Shown here one piece after another: positions 37,147 to 46,540 of a stretch of DNA of 51,264 bases. The translations under genes were made by a program, and so were the position numbers. Within the stretch, counting starts at the first letter, position 1. Every line of letters begins with the position of its first letter. The stretch is from NCBI RefSeq assembly GCF_001421715.1, contig NZ_LMKP01000017.1:1-51264 (forward strand), in the 5' to 3' direction. This stretch comes from Sphingomonas sp. Leaf22 (GTDB lineage Bacteria; Pseudomonadota; Alphaproteobacteria; Sphingomonadales; Sphingomonadaceae). The notes under the pieces are model-generated. The model searched no databases, was not told the DNA's origin, and saw only the letters and a list, made by a program, of their open reading frames with translations.

Positions 37147-37593
37147 ATGTTGATCGTAAGCGCCGTCCTGATCGCCTGTATTACCATCCTGCGGCTGTGG
37201 CCGGACCTGCCGATGGCGCAGGCGCTGGCGGCGATGCTGGTCGTGCCGGCGGCGCGGCGGATGGCGCGGATGACGCCGGGGCATTGGCTGCTGTTCGCGG
37301 GTCTGTCGGCGGCGGCGGGCACGGTGTTGTGGATGGGCGGCGACATGATCGTCGTGTCGGCCATGGGCGCGCCCGAACTGGCCGGCGTGATCGCGATGAT
37401 CGATGTCGCGGCGTATCTGGATGCAGTGTTGGCGGCGCTTGCGGTGGCGAGCGCGGTGCGCGGGACGGCAGTGCGGCTATGGGTCGGGCGGTTGCTGCCC
37501 CGGCCGCGCAGCCGGCGGACGCGGCGGGTGCGGGCGGCGCGCAAGGCGGCGAATGATGACGAGCCGGCGGGGGTTTGGCTGGCGTTGGCCTGA
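37147..37593 (+). CDS. Membrane protein of unknown function
   Basis: 148 residues with three hydrophobic segments (LIVSAVLIACITILRLW, HWLLFAGLSAAAGTVLW and VIAMIDVAAYLDAVLAALAV) and a strongly basic tail (RPRSRRTRRVRAARKAA). GGAGGGG is just before the ATG. It follows the lipoprotein gene by 49 bases and is probably in the same transcript. No family recognised. Confidence 0.7.
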   Translation: MLIVSAVLIACITILRLWPDLPMAQALAAMLVVPAARRMARMTPGHWLLFAGLSAAAGTVLWMGGDMIVVSAMGAPELAGVIAMIDVAAYLDAVLAALAVASAVRGTAVRLWVGRLLPRPRSRRTRRVRAARKAANDDEPAGVWLALA

Positions 37594-37657
37594 ACCCGAT
37601 GGTTGCCCCGGACTCGATCAAGACCTTTGCGAAAGTCGCGCGCTGAACCAAACCGCG

Positions 37658-37751
37658 CCGTACCCCGGCGAAGGCCGAGGTCCAGTTGGGAAGGCTTTTC
37701 CGTACGGTACGAACGTCCCCCAACTGGGCCCCGGCCTTCGCCGGGGTACGG
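37658..37751. repeat. Family C inverted repeat, copy 2
   Basis: CCGTACCCCGGCGAAGGCCG with the inverse CCGGCCTTCGCCGGGGTACG, and inner CCAGTTGGG/CCCAACTGG arms. Left of it, ACTCGATCAAGACCTTTGCG recurs near other copies. It lies between two convergent genes. Confidence 0.8.
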
Positions 37752-37820
37752 TAAACGGCGTTTCGTAGAGGTCCCGAATCGATCCGGGTTCTCACGAACG
37801 TGCCGGTTCCCTGCCTTCCG

Positions 37821-37907
37821 CCGTACCCCCGCGCAGGCGGGGGTCCAGGGCGATACAACGGAGCCTATCGATCCTGGCTCTGGACCCCCGCCTGCGCGGG
37901 GGCACGG
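37821..37907. repeat. Family C inverted repeat, copy 3, overlapping the efflux gene 3' end
   Basis: CCGTACCCCCGCGCAGGCGG with the inverse CCCCCGCCTGCGCGGGGGCA. The right arm lies inside the coding end of the outer membrane efflux gene, whose stop codon is at 37865-37867. Confidence 0.85.
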
Positions 37908-39424
37908 TTGGTGGCTGGGGCGACGGTATCCGCCACCGGCACCGGCCCGTTCGCGCCGGCCTCCAGCAGCGAATCGCCGCCCAGCGTCCGGTACAGCGTC
38001 ACCCGGTTGGTCGCCGCGACGAGCTGCGTCGCGACCAGCCGGCGCTGTGCGGTGTAATAGGATCGCTGCGCGTCGAGGCTGGTGAGGAAGGTGTCGATGC
38101 CGCCGCGATACCGTGCCTCGGTCAGGCGGAACGTGTCCTGCGCCGCGAGCAGGTTCGCGCGGTCGGCGCGGGTCTGTTCGGCGATCGTCCCCTGCCGGGC
38201 GAGCGCGTCGGATACGTCGCGGAATGCCGACTGGATCGTGCGTTCATAGGTGGCGAGGAGCGCGTCGCGCTGGGCCTGGCTGAATTCGACGCCGGCGCGG
38301 CCGGCCCCGGCGCGGAAGATCGGATAGCTGAGCGACGGCGCGACCGAATAGTTGAATGCGCCACCGGTGAAGAGCGTGCGCAGCGCATCGCTGGCGAAAC
38401 CGACCAGCCCGGTCAGCGACAGGCGCGGAAACAGCGCCGCACGCGCCGCACCGATATCGGCATTGGCGGCGAGCAGTTCATATTCGGCCTGCACCACGTC
38501 GGGTCGGCGCAGCAATATCCCCGAATCGATTCCCGCCGGCAGGTCGGCGATGGTCGGCAACACGATGTCGATCGATGCGGGCAGCAACGCCGGATCGACC
38601 GGGGCACCGACCAGCAATTGCAGCGCGTTGACGTCCTGCGCCACCTGCGTCCGCTGTTCGGCGAGGTCGCTTTGCGCGGTGGCGAGGATCTGTTCGGCCT
38701 GCCGCAGGTCGGTGCGCGGCGCGACGCCGCCCTGTAGCCGCGCGCTGGTCAGGGTGACGCTGCGCCGGGCGCTGGCCGCCGTCGCCTCGGCAATGGTCAT
38801 CAGGCTGCGGTCGGCACCATAGGCGGCCCATGCCTCGGCGATGTCGCCGACCAGCGTCAGGCGGGTGGCGCGTGCGCCGGCTTCGGTCGCAAAATAGCGA
38901 TTCTGTTCGGCCTCGGTCAGCGACCGGATGCGGCCGAACAGGTCGATTTCGAACGCGGTCGCGCCGAGATCGAGCGAGAAGGCGCTCGGTGACCGGCCAC
39001 TGGTGACGATCGTCCCGCCGGTACCGGTGCCGCCGGTGCCCGTCCCGTTGCCAACGGTCCCGGGAATGGTCGTCGTGGTCGCGCCGTCGCCGGTGCCGCG
39101 ATAGCTGTAGCGGGCGGAGCCATCGATCTGTGGGAACAGGTCGGCGCGCTGAATGCGATATTGGGCGCGCGCCGCCCGGATATTGGCCGCGGCGATGCGA
39201 AGGTCGCGGTTGTTGACCAGCGCCTGTCCGACCAGCGTGCGCAGGCGCGGGTCGGTGAACACCTGTTCGAAGGTCAGCGCGGGCAGCGTCGCCTCGCGCT
39301 GCTTCAAATAGGCATCGCCGACCGGCCATGACGGCGGCACCACCGCCTGCGGCCGTTCATAGGCCGGGGTCATCGAACAACCCGCCAGCAACAGCGCCGG
39401 CAGCGCGAGCGTCAGCCGCTTCAT
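37865..39424 (-). CDS. RND efflux outer membrane channel (OprM/NodT family lipoprotein)
   Basis: 519 residues. Lipobox LLAGC with Cys16. Two OEP repeats follow: FTDPRLRTLVGQALVNNRDL, RIQRADLFPQIDGSARY and later LRRPDVVQAEYELLAANADI, ARAALFPRLSLTGLVG and FNYSVAPSLSYPIF. A Gly/Thr-rich loop (GNGTGTGGTGTGGT) sits at about residue 130. It forms the outer membrane duct of the pump encoded upstream; the ATG overlaps the permease stop. The last residues (NRAPAQAGVQSQDR) are encoded by a family C repeat and are probably a recent addition. Confidence 0.94.
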   Translation of the reverse strand: MKRLTLALPALLLAGCSMTPAYERPQAVVPPSWPVGDAYLKQREATLPALTFEQVFTDPRLRTLVGQALVNNRDLRIAAANIRAARAQYRIQRADLFPQIDGSARYSYRGTGDGATTTTIPGTVGNGTGTGGTGTGGTIVTSGRSPSAFSLDLGATAFEIDLFGRIRSLTEAEQNRYFATEAGARATRLTLVGDIAEAWAAYGADRSLMTIAEATAASARRSVTLTSARLQGGVAPRTDLRQAEQILATAQSDLAEQRTQVAQDVNALQLLVGAPVDPALLPASIDIVLPTIADLPAGIDSGILLRRPDVVQAEYELLAANADIGAARAALFPRLSLTGLVGFASDALRTLFTGGAFNYSVAPSLSYPIFRAGAGRAGVEFSQAQRDALLATYERTIQSAFRDVSDALARQGTIAEQTRADRANLLAAQDTFRLTEARYRGGIDTFLTSLDAQRSYYTAQRRLVATQLVAATNRVTLYRTLGGDSLLEAGANGPVPVADTVAPATNRAPAQAGVQSQDR

Positions 39425-42400
39425 GCCGCCACCTCCTTGCGGCCGCGCAACTTGGCGAGGCCGTCGCGCACCCCGCGCCGGACCAGCACGAAGAACAGCG
39501 GAATGTAGAAGATCGCAAGCACCGTCGCGGTGAACATGCCGCCGATCACCGCCGTGCCGATGGCGATGCGGCTGTTCGCCCCCGCCCCGGTCGAGATCGC
39601 GAGCGGCAACACGCCGAAGATGAAGGCGAGCGAGGTCATCAGGATCGGACGCAGGCGGATGCGCGCCGCCTCCAGCGCGGCATCGATGACGCGTGCGCCC
39701 TTCTTTTCCGCCTGTTCGGCGAATTCGATCATCAGGATCGCGTTCTTGGCGGCAAGGCCCATCGTCGTCAGCAACCCGATCTGGAGATAGACGTCGTTCT
39801 CCAACCCGCGCAGCGTCACGAACGCGATCGCGCCGATCAGGCCGAGCGGGATGACCAGCAGCACCGCGATCGGGATCGACCAGCTTTCGTACAGGGCGGC
39901 AAGGCACAGGAACACGACGAGGATCGACAGGCCGTAGAGGATCGGTGCCTGTCCCGACGACAGCCGTTCCTGAAACGACAGCCCGGCCCATGCGACGCTG
40001 GTACCCGGAATCTGTCCGGCGAGTTCGGCGATGCGGTCCATCGCCTCGCCCGAACTGACGCCCGACGCCGCCTGCCCCTGAAATTCGAACGAGGGCAGGC
40101 CCTGAAAGCGCGACAACGTGGTCGGCGCGACCGTCCAGCCGGTGCGCGAAAAGGACGAGAAGGGCACCATCTGCCCGTTGCTGCCGCGCACGAACCATTG
40201 CGAGAGGTCGCCGGGTTCGCTGCGATAGGGCGCGTCCCCCTGCACGAACACGCGCTTCACCCGGCCGCGATCGATGAAGTCGTTGACGTAGCGACCACCC
40301 CATGCGGTCGACAGCGTGTTGTTGACGTCGCCCTGGGTCAGCCCCAGCGTCGACAGCCGCTGCTGATCGAGATCGACGTTCAGCGTGGCGATGTCGGGCA
40401 GTTCGGACAGGCGCACGCCGGTCAGCATCGGATCGGCGCTGGCGGCGGCGAGCAGCTTGTCGCGCGCGGCGGCGAAATCGGCCGCGCTCATCCCGCTGGC
40501 GTTCTGCAATTCCATGGTGAAGCCGTTCGCCTGCCCCAGCCCGCGCACGGCGGGCGGCAGCAGCGCGAAGACCTGCGCATCGCGGAAATTGCGGAACGCG
40601 GACGAGGCGCGGTCGATGATCGCATCGGCGCCGTTGTCCTTGCCCGGACGGTCCGCCCAGTCGGTGAAGTTGATGAACCCCTGTCCGGTATTCTGCCCCG
40701 CAGCCCCGCCACCGCCGCCACCCGCGACGGTCAGCAGCGTGCGGACATTGTCCTTCTCATAGGTCATCAGATATTTTTCGACCGCGCGCTGCACCTCTTC
40801 GGTACGACCGCGCGTCGATCCGGCGGGCAACTGGAAGCGGATCGACGCCGCACCCTGATCCTCGGTCGGCAGGAAACTGGTCGGCAGGCGGAAGAATAGC
40901 AGCGCGAGGATCGCCAGCACCGCCGTATAGAGCAGCAGATACAGCCATTTGCGGTCGATGACGTGGATAACGCCGCGTTCGTATTTCGCGACGCCCCTGT
41001 CGAAGCGGCTGTTGAAGCCGTTGCGTAGTCGTTCGCCGACATGGGCGACGCGCGGGAATTTGCGCTCCAGCCAGCCGCCCTCAAAGCTGCCGTCCTCACC
41101 GCGCTTCTTCTGCTTGAGCAGCGTCGCGGTGAGCGCGGGCGAGAGGATCAGCGCGACCAGCACCGACAGGATCATCGCCGCGACGATGGTCACCGAAAAC
41201 TGGCGATAGATGACCCCGGTCGATCCGCCAAAGAACGCCATCGGCAGGAACACCGCCGACAGGACGATACCGATCGCGATCAGGGCGACCTGGATTTCCT
41301 CCATCGACTGGATCGTCGCGTCGCGCGGCGAGAGGTCGGGATTCTCCTCCATCAACCGTTCGACATTCTCGACGACGACGATCGCGTCGTCGACCAACAG
41401 GCCGATGGCAAGGACGAGGCCGAACAGCGTCAACGTGTTGATCGAGAAGCCGAAGAGATAGAAGACGCCGAACGTGCCGAGCAGCACCACCGGCACCGCG
41501 ATCGTCGGGATCAGCGTCGCGCGCCAGCTTTGCAGGAACACGAACATGACGATGACGACGAGGATGACCGCCTCGATCAGCGTCTTGACCACTTCCTCGA
41601 TCGACAGCTTGATGAAGGCGGTGGTGTCGTTGGCATAGGCATAGGTCAGGCCGGCGGGGAATTTGGCCGATTGCCTTTCGACCTCCGCCTTCACCAGCTC
41701 GGCGGTTTCCAGCGCGTCGGCACCGGGCGCGAGGCTGATGGCGAGGCCCGCGCCGGGATGGGCGTTGACCCGGCTCAATGCCGAATAATTTTCCTGCCCC
41801 AGTTCGATCCGCGCGACGTCGGACAGCCGGACGGTCGACCCGTCGGGCAGGGTCTTCAGGATGATCGCCCTGAACTGCGCCGGGGTCTGCAGCCGCGACT
41901 GCGCGGTGACGGTCGCGTTCAGCTGCTGTTCGGGGCCGGACGGCTGGCCGCCCAGCTCGCCGGCGGCGACTTCGGTATTCTGGTTCTGGATCGCGGTGAT
42001 GACGTCGCCGGGCATCAGCGAGAAGGAGGCGAGCCGCGCCGGATCGAGCCAGATACGCATCGCATATTGCGACCCGAACACGTTGGTTTCACCGACGCCG
42101 TTGATCCGCGCCAGCGGCTCGACGAGGTTCGCCTCCATATAATCCGACACGTCGCCATTGGTACGCTGGTCGGTTTCGTCGAAGATGCCGACGATCATCA
42201 GGAAGTCGGGGTTCGATTTGGTGACGCGAATGCCCTGTTGCTGGACCTGTTGCGGCAACCGCGACAGCGCCTGCTGCACCTGATTCTGGACCTGCACCTG
42301 CGCAATGTCGGGATCGACGCCCTTGTCGAAGGTCGCGCTGATCGTCACCTGCCCGCGCGAGGAGCTTTGCGAGCTGAAATAGAGCAGGCCGTCGATGCCG

Positions 42401-42609
42401 GTCAGCTGCTGTTCGATGATCTGGGTGACGGAATTCTGGATCGTCTCGGCATTGGCACCGGGATAGGTCGCGCGGATATTGACCTGCGGCGGGGCGACGT
42501 CGGGATATTGCGCGATTGGCAGCGACAGGATCGCGCCCAGCCCGGCCAGCATGGTGATGATCGCGATCACCCATGCAAAGATCGGGCGGTCGATAAAGAT
42601 GCGGGACAT
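39421..42609 (-). CDS. RND efflux pump inner membrane permease, HAE-1 (AcrB/MexB) type
   Basis: 1062 residues, normal size. N-terminal MSRIFIDRPIFAWVIAIITM, proton-relay pair in FGLVLAIGLLVDDAIVVVEN (two Asp), and the C-terminal half beginning with IDRKWLYLLLYTAVLAI. Twelve membrane segments and two large periplasmic loops. It takes drugs, dyes or solvents from the periplasm and membrane and passes them to the outer membrane duct, driven by the proton gradient. It starts three bases after the adaptor stop and overlaps the channel gene by four bases. No local TetR-type regulator is present. Confidence 0.96.
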   Translation of the reverse strand: MSRIFIDRPIFAWVIAIITMLAGLGAILSLPIAQYPDVAPPQVNIRATYPGANAETIQNSVTQIIEQQLTGIDGLLYFSSQSSSRGQVTISATFDKGVDPDIAQVQVQNQVQQALSRLPQQVQQQGIRVTKSNPDFLMIVGIFDETDQRTNGDVSDYMEANLVEPLARINGVGETNVFGSQYAMRIWLDPARLASFSLMPGDVITAIQNQNTEVAAGELGGQPSGPEQQLNATVTAQSRLQTPAQFRAIILKTLPDGSTVRLSDVARIELGQENYSALSRVNAHPGAGLAISLAPGADALETAELVKAEVERQSAKFPAGLTYAYANDTTAFIKLSIEEVVKTLIEAVILVVIVMFVFLQSWRATLIPTIAVPVVLLGTFGVFYLFGFSINTLTLFGLVLAIGLLVDDAIVVVENVERLMEENPDLSPRDATIQSMEEIQVALIAIGIVLSAVFLPMAFFGGSTGVIYRQFSVTIVAAMILSVLVALILSPALTATLLKQKKRGEDGSFEGGWLERKFPRVAHVGERLRNGFNSRFDRGVAKYERGVIHVIDRKWLYLLLYTAVLAILALLFFRLPTSFLPTEDQGAASIRFQLPAGSTRGRTEEVQRAVEKYLMTYEKDNVRTLLTVAGGGGGGAAGQNTGQGFINFTDWADRPGKDNGADAIIDRASSAFRNFRDAQVFALLPPAVRGLGQANGFTMELQNASGMSAADFAAARDKLLAAASADPMLTGVRLSELPDIATLNVDLDQQRLSTLGLTQGDVNNTLSTAWGGRYVNDFIDRGRVKRVFVQGDAPYRSEPGDLSQWFVRGSNGQMVPFSSFSRTGWTVAPTTLSRFQGLPSFEFQGQAASGVSSGEAMDRIAELAGQIPGTSVAWAGLSFQERLSSGQAPILYGLSILVVFLCLAALYESWSIPIAVLLVIPLGLIGAIAFVTLRGLENDVYLQIGLLTTMGLAAKNAILMIEFAEQAEKKGARVIDAALEAARIRLRPILMTSLAFIFGVLPLAISTGAGANSRIAIGTAVIGGMFTATVLAIFYIPLFFVLVRRGVRDGLAKLRGRKEVAA

Positions 42610-42612
42610 GCG

Positions 42613-43917
42613 TTATCCGGCCTTTGCGGGCGCGGACGCGGCGTCACCGGCGGGTTTGGGGGCGATACGCTGCGGCGCGTTCGCCGGCATCGGCCGGATC
42701 TTCGCGTTCGGGCGCAGGTTCGCGGTACCCTGCGTAATCACCTTGTCACCGGGGTTCAGCCCGCCGGTCACGACCCAGAACTGACCCTGCGTCCGATCGG
42801 CCTGCACCGTCTTCTGCACGGCGGTATCGTTCGGCCCGACGACGAAGACCGTCGCCAGCCCCTTGGGATCGCGCTTGACCGCCTGTTGCGGCACGAGGAT
42901 TGCTTGCGTGTCGATCGCCTGCGCGAATTTGGCGCGGACGAACATGCCGGGCAACAACACGCCCTGTGGATTGGGGAAGCGGGCGCGCAGCGTCACCGTG
43001 CCGGTCTGCGCGTTCACCATCACCTCGGCAAACTGGACGCTGCCGGTCCGGCCATAATCGCTGCCATCCTCCAGCGTCAGGCGCACCGCCGCCGATGCCG
43101 GCACCGCCCCGCCGCTCGCCAGTTGCCGGCGCAGCGCGAGCAGGTCGGCGGCCGATTGCTGGATATCGACGAAGATCGGGTCGAGCCGCTGGATCACCGC
43201 CAGCGGATCGGTCTGGTTACTGGTGACCAGCGCGCCTTCGGTGAAATAGCTGCGCCCGATCCGCCCGGTGATCGGCGCGGGCACGTTGGTGAACGACAGG
43301 TTCACGCGCGCCGTTTCCAGCTGGGCGCGGCTCTGCGCGACGGCGGCGGCGGCCTGCCGCGCCTGCGCGGCGGCATCGGTATAGTCCTGACGGCTGACCG
43401 CTTCGATCTCGGCAAGGGGGCGATAGCGTTCGGCACGGACGCGCGTCGCCTCGGCATTCGCCTGCGCGCTGTTCAGGTTCGCGACCGCTTCGTTGGTCTG
43501 CGCCCGGTACAGGCGCGGGTCGATCTCGTAGAGCGTCTGTCCGGCGCGGACCAACGCACCTTCGGTAAAGAAGCGGCGACGGATCAGTCCCGCGACCTGC
43601 GGACGGACTTCGGATTGCTGGAAGGCGACGACGCGCGCGGCGAGATCGGCGGTCTGGGCGACGCTGGTCGGCTGGACGACGACGAAGCCGACCGCGGCCG
43701 GTCCCTGATTGCCGCGACCGTTCTTGCCCTTTTCCTCACTTTCGCCGCTGCTGCCGCAACTCGACAGGAGCAAGGCGGACGACAACAGCAACAGGCACGG
43801 GCGAACGCGCGACGACGCGGATCGGATCAAGGCGGCAACCTTCACGACGGGATACGGCGCGGATGCGCCGGCCGCATAACCGGCCGGACACCCGAAAGTT
43901 TCATGAACCGTTTTCAT
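42613..43917 (-). CDS. RND efflux pump periplasmic adaptor (membrane fusion protein)
   Basis: 434 residues. A lipobox LSSC (Cys54) follows a hydrophobic stretch. Adaptor features: VRPQVAGLIRRRFFTEGALV (lipoyl half), a coiled-coil hairpin with many Ala/Arg, VPAPITGRIGRSYFTEGALV (second lipoyl half), then LPGMFVRAKF and VVTGGLNPGDKVITQG. Residues 1-25 (MKTVHETFGCPAGYAAG...) look less like an export signal; downstream GTG or TTG codons near 43845 are alternative starts, with neither clearly favoured by a Shine-Dalgarno. First gene of the three-gene efflux operon. Confidence 0.93.
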   Translation of the reverse strand: MKTVHETFGCPAGYAAGASAPYPVVKVAALIRSASSRVRPCLLLLSSALLLSSCGSSGESEEKGKNGRGNQGPAAVGFVVVQPTSVAQTADLAARVVAFQQSEVRPQVAGLIRRRFFTEGALVRAGQTLYEIDPRLYRAQTNEAVANLNSAQANAEATRVRAERYRPLAEIEAVSRQDYTDAAAQARQAAAAVAQSRAQLETARVNLSFTNVPAPITGRIGRSYFTEGALVTSNQTDPLAVIQRLDPIFVDIQQSAADLLALRRQLASGGAVPASAAVRLTLEDGSDYGRTGSVQFAEVMVNAQTGTVTLRARFPNPQGVLLPGMFVRAKFAQAIDTQAILVPQQAVKRDPKGLATVFVVGPNDTAVQKTVQADRTQGQFWVVTGGLNPGDKVITQGTANLRPNAKIRPMPANAPQRIAPKPAGDAASAPAKAG

Positions 43918-44000
43918 ACGCTTGGCGTCAAGCGACGCAATGCGCGAGTTGTCGCAAATTGTCGCGGGGTTTGGCCCGGACCGTCCGGCCGCATCGGATC

Positions 44001-44085
44001 GTCACCCCGGACTTGATCCGGGGTCCCGCTTTTCCCCGACCGAAGACGAAGAAGAAGCGGGACCCCGGGTCGAGCCCGGGGTGAC
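44001..44085. repeat. Family B inverted repeat, copy 1
   Basis: GTCACCCCGGACTTGATCCG continuing GGGTCCCGC, with the inverse AGCGGGACCCCGGGTCGAGC and CCCGGGGTGAC. Spacer about 30 bases. It lies 13 bases beyond the fuconate dehydratase stop. Confidence 0.88.
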
Positions 44086-44098
44086 GATAGGTGCCGGT

Positions 44099-45388
44099 TT
44101 AAACCGATGCGCCGCCCGTCCAGCGATACGCCTCGCGCGATTCCGGCTTCATCTCGATCGAACAGCCCGGCAGGGTCGGTGCGCGATAGGCACCCCGCTC
44201 GACGATGCACGGATCGACGAAATGTTCGTGGAGGTGATCGACGAACTCGGCGGCGCGGTCGTGCTTGACGCCCGAAAAGCACAGATAGTCGATCATCGAA
44301 AGGTGCTGGACATATTCGCACAGCCCGACGCCGCCGGCATGCGGCCAGACGGCGAGGTTGAACTTCGCCGCCATCAGCAGCACCGCCAGCACCTCGTTCA
44401 CACCGCCCAGCCGGCAGGCGTCGATCTGCACCACGTCGAGCGCGTGGCGCATGATGAACTGTTTGAAGACGATGCGGTTCTGGCACATCTCGCCGGTGGC
44501 GACCTGCACCGGCTTCACGCCCTCGCGGATCGCGCGATGCCCCTCGACATCGTCGGGCGAGGTCGGCTCCTCGATGAAGCGCAATTTGGCGAAGGCGAGG
44601 TCGTTGACGCGCGCGATCGCGTCGGACACTTCCCACACCTGATTGGCGTCGATCATCAGGTCGATGTCCGGCCCGACCGTATCCCGCGCCAGCGCCACGC
44701 GGCGGCGGTCGTTTTCGGGATCGCCGCCGACCTTCAGCTTGATATGGGTGAAGCCGTCGGCCACCGCCTCGCGGCACAGCCGGACCAGCTTTTCGTCCGA
44801 ATAGCCGAGCCAGCCGGGCGACGTCGTATAGGCCGGATAGCCCTCCGCCAGCAGCGTCTGCCGCCGCTCCGCCTTGCCGATCGCGCGTTCTTCCAGCAGC
44901 GCCACGGCTTCGTCGGGGGTGATGCAGTCGGTGATGTAGCGGAAATCGATCAGGCCGACGATCTCGGCCGCCGACATCGACCCGATATAATCCCACAGCG
45001 GCAGGCCGGCGGCCTTGGCCAGCAGATCCCACACCGCATTGACGACCGCGCCGGTGGCGAGGTGGATGATCCCCTTTTCCGGGCCGACCCAGCGCAGCTG
45101 GCTGTCACCGGTCATTCGCCGCCAGAAGCCTGCGCCGTCGCTGCGGATATCGTCGAGCGACAGCCCCTCGACCAACGGCGCCAGCGTCGCGATCGCCGCG
45201 CAGCACAGGTCGTTGCCGCGACCGATGGTGAAGGTCAGGCCATGCCCTTCCAGCCCCGGCGTGTCGGTTTCGAGGATGCAATAAGCCGCCGAATAGTCCG
45301 GCTCCGGATTCATCGCGTCCGATCCGTCGAGGAACGCCGAGGTCGGAAACCGGATGTCGTGCACCGATAGCCGGGTGATGATCGTCAT
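44099..45388 (-). CDS. L-fuconate dehydratase, enolase superfamily
   Basis: 429 residues. Removes water from L-fuconate to give 2-keto-3-deoxy-L-fuconate in non-phosphorylating L-fucose breakdown. The mandelate-racemase-group motifs are in order: FTHIKLKVGGDPENDRRR (catalytic Lys of KxK), LMIDANQVWEV (metal Asp), RFIEEPTSPDDVEGHRAI (metal Glu), VATGEMCQNR (metal Glu) and VWPHAGGVGLCEYVQH (His). GHGLTFTIGRGNDL and AVVNAVWDLLAKAAGLPLW fit FucD closely. The other fucose genes are not in the window. A palindrome 72 bases before the ATG is a likely operator, and an IclR regulator lies upstream on the same strand. Confidence 0.92.
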   Translation of the reverse strand: MTIITRLSVHDIRFPTSAFLDGSDAMNPEPDYSAAYCILETDTPGLEGHGLTFTIGRGNDLCCAAIATLAPLVEGLSLDDIRSDGAGFWRRMTGDSQLRWVGPEKGIIHLATGAVVNAVWDLLAKAAGLPLWDYIGSMSAAEIVGLIDFRYITDCITPDEAVALLEERAIGKAERRQTLLAEGYPAYTTSPGWLGYSDEKLVRLCREAVADGFTHIKLKVGGDPENDRRRVALARDTVGPDIDLMIDANQVWEVSDAIARVNDLAFAKLRFIEEPTSPDDVEGHRAIREGVKPVQVATGEMCQNRIVFKQFIMRHALDVVQIDACRLGGVNEVLAVLLMAAKFNLAVWPHAGGVGLCEYVQHLSMIDYLCFSGVKHDRAAEFVDHLHEHFVDPCIVERGAYRAPTLPGCSIEMKPESREAYRWTGGASV

Positions 45389-45459
45389 GTGCAGCCCCCA
45401 TGGGGCATCGCCGGTAATGATCGATCCGCCCCGTTCCGGTCACCGCGATATCGATGCCG

Positions 45460-45479
45460 AACCGTTTTCATATGTGAAC
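45460..45479 (-). promoter_or_regulatory. Candidate operator upstream of the fuconate dehydratase
   Basis: CCGTTTTCATATGTGAACGG on the plus strand: 16 of 20 bases match its own reverse complement, with perfect CCGTT/AACGG ends and a CATATG centre. It sits 72 bases before the ATG at 45388 and about 170 bases past the IclR gene. Binding by that IclR protein is the simplest guess, not shown. Confidence 0.55.
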
Positions 45480-45538
45480 GGATTTTTGCTTGCAACTGGA
45501 AAGCGTCGGGTAGTCTGAAGGGGCTAGCTCCTTCTCTC

Positions 45539-45620
45539 GTCACCCCGGACTTGATCCGGGGTCCCGCTTTCTTTCCAGTGTAGCAGAAGAAGCGGGACCC
45601 CGGATCAAGCCCGGGGTGAC
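45539..45620. repeat. Family B inverted repeat, copy 2
   Basis: GTCACCCCGGACTTGATCCG continuing GGGTCCCGC with the inverse AGCGGGACCCCGGATCAAGC and CCCGGGGTGAC; spacer about 25 bases. It lies 27 bases after the IclR gene stop and before the fuconate dehydratase promoter. Confidence 0.9.
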
Positions 45621-45647
45621 GTGCGTTTCGGAACCCGACTGCAAACT

Positions 45648-46460
45648 TCAAGGATGATGGTCGTCGTCCACCAGTTGCGCCGAGATCCGCGCCGCCGCCG
45701 CCTGCACCGCGGCCGCCGCCGCATCGATCGCGTCGGGTTCGCCGAGCTTCGCCAGATAGGGCATGGTCAGCGCCGCTGCCGCACCACCACCGCGCAGGAT
45801 CGGGGCCGACAGGTCGGTCACGCCGCTGACGAAGCGGCTGGGGGTGCGTTCGACCGCGCGCTGGCGGATTTCGTCGGCATGGATGCGGAACGCCGCCAGC
45901 GTTGCGGCATCGGGCTGCGGGTCGAGCAGCTTTTCCCAGCGGGCGCGGACGTCGTCGGGCTGGAACGCATACAGCACCGCCCCCGACGCCGCCTGCAACA
46001 AGGGCCGGCGATAGCCGACGCGCACCGAGAACCCGAGCTGTTCGGCCGATTCCATCCGCGCGACCACCGCCATGTCGCCCATGGTATGGACCGCGACATG
46101 GCATGACTGGCCGGTATCCTGCGCCAGCCGCCGCATTTCGGGCAACGCGACCTCGATCAGATAACGGGTGCGCGGCTGGTTCATGCCCAGCGAGAACAGC
46201 CGGTCGCTCAGGCTATAGCCCTCGCCCCCCGCCTCGGTCGTCAGATAGCCGCGATATTCGAGCACCTGCACCATCCGGAACAACTCGCCATGCGACCGCC
46301 CCAGCCGCTGCACGATCTGCGTCAGCGTCAGCGGCGTCGCACAACCGGCCAGCAGTTCGAGGATGTCGAGCCCCTTTTCGAGCGCGGGCGCACGATAGCG
46401 GCGATCGTCCCCGGCGTCGGTATCGGGTTCGGCGGCGGGGTCCGGGACAACGGTGGTCAT
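45648..46460 (-). CDS. IclR family transcriptional regulator
   Basis: 270 residues from the ATG at 46460. The winged helix is at about 25-85 (YRAPALEKGLDILELL, TLTQIVQRLGRSHGELFRMV, LEYRGYLTTE). The effector domain follows (LIEVALPEMRRLAQDTGQSC, GYRRPLLQAASGAVLYAF, GVTDLSAPIL). Position between the fuconate dehydratase gene and a divergent TonB receptor gene suggests it controls sugar acid use, responding to a fucose pathway compound; this is inference. The effector domain cannot be read for specificity by eye. Confidence 0.92.
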   Translation of the reverse strand: MTTVVPDPAAEPDTDAGDDRRYRAPALEKGLDILELLAGCATPLTLTQIVQRLGRSHGELFRMVQVLEYRGYLTTEAGGEGYSLSDRLFSLGMNQPRTRYLIEVALPEMRRLAQDTGQSCHVAVHTMGDMAVVARMESAEQLGFSVRVGYRRPLLQAASGAVLYAFQPDDVRARWEKLLDPQPDAATLAAFRIHADEIRQRAVERTPSRFVSGVTDLSAPILRGGGAAAALTMPYLAKLGEPDAIDAAAAAVQAAAARISAQLVDDDHHP

Positions 46461-46540
46461 GGCCGCAACCCTCGCCAAAAAACGCTGCCCGTGCAACCCG
46501 ATGCGCCGTACCGTCGTCGCTGCATCGCACAAACGACTTG

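Noticed and set aside
43908..43918. CCGTTTTCATA near the efflux adaptor start as a second copy of the fuconate dehydratase operator
   Set aside because: Only the left half is shared, it overlaps the start codon, and the right half of the palindrome is missing; chance is likely.
41041..44016. Very long plus-strand open frame of 991 codons
   Set aside because: It is the antisense shadow of the RND permease and adaptor genes; its text is low-complexity Arg/Asp/His with no domain.
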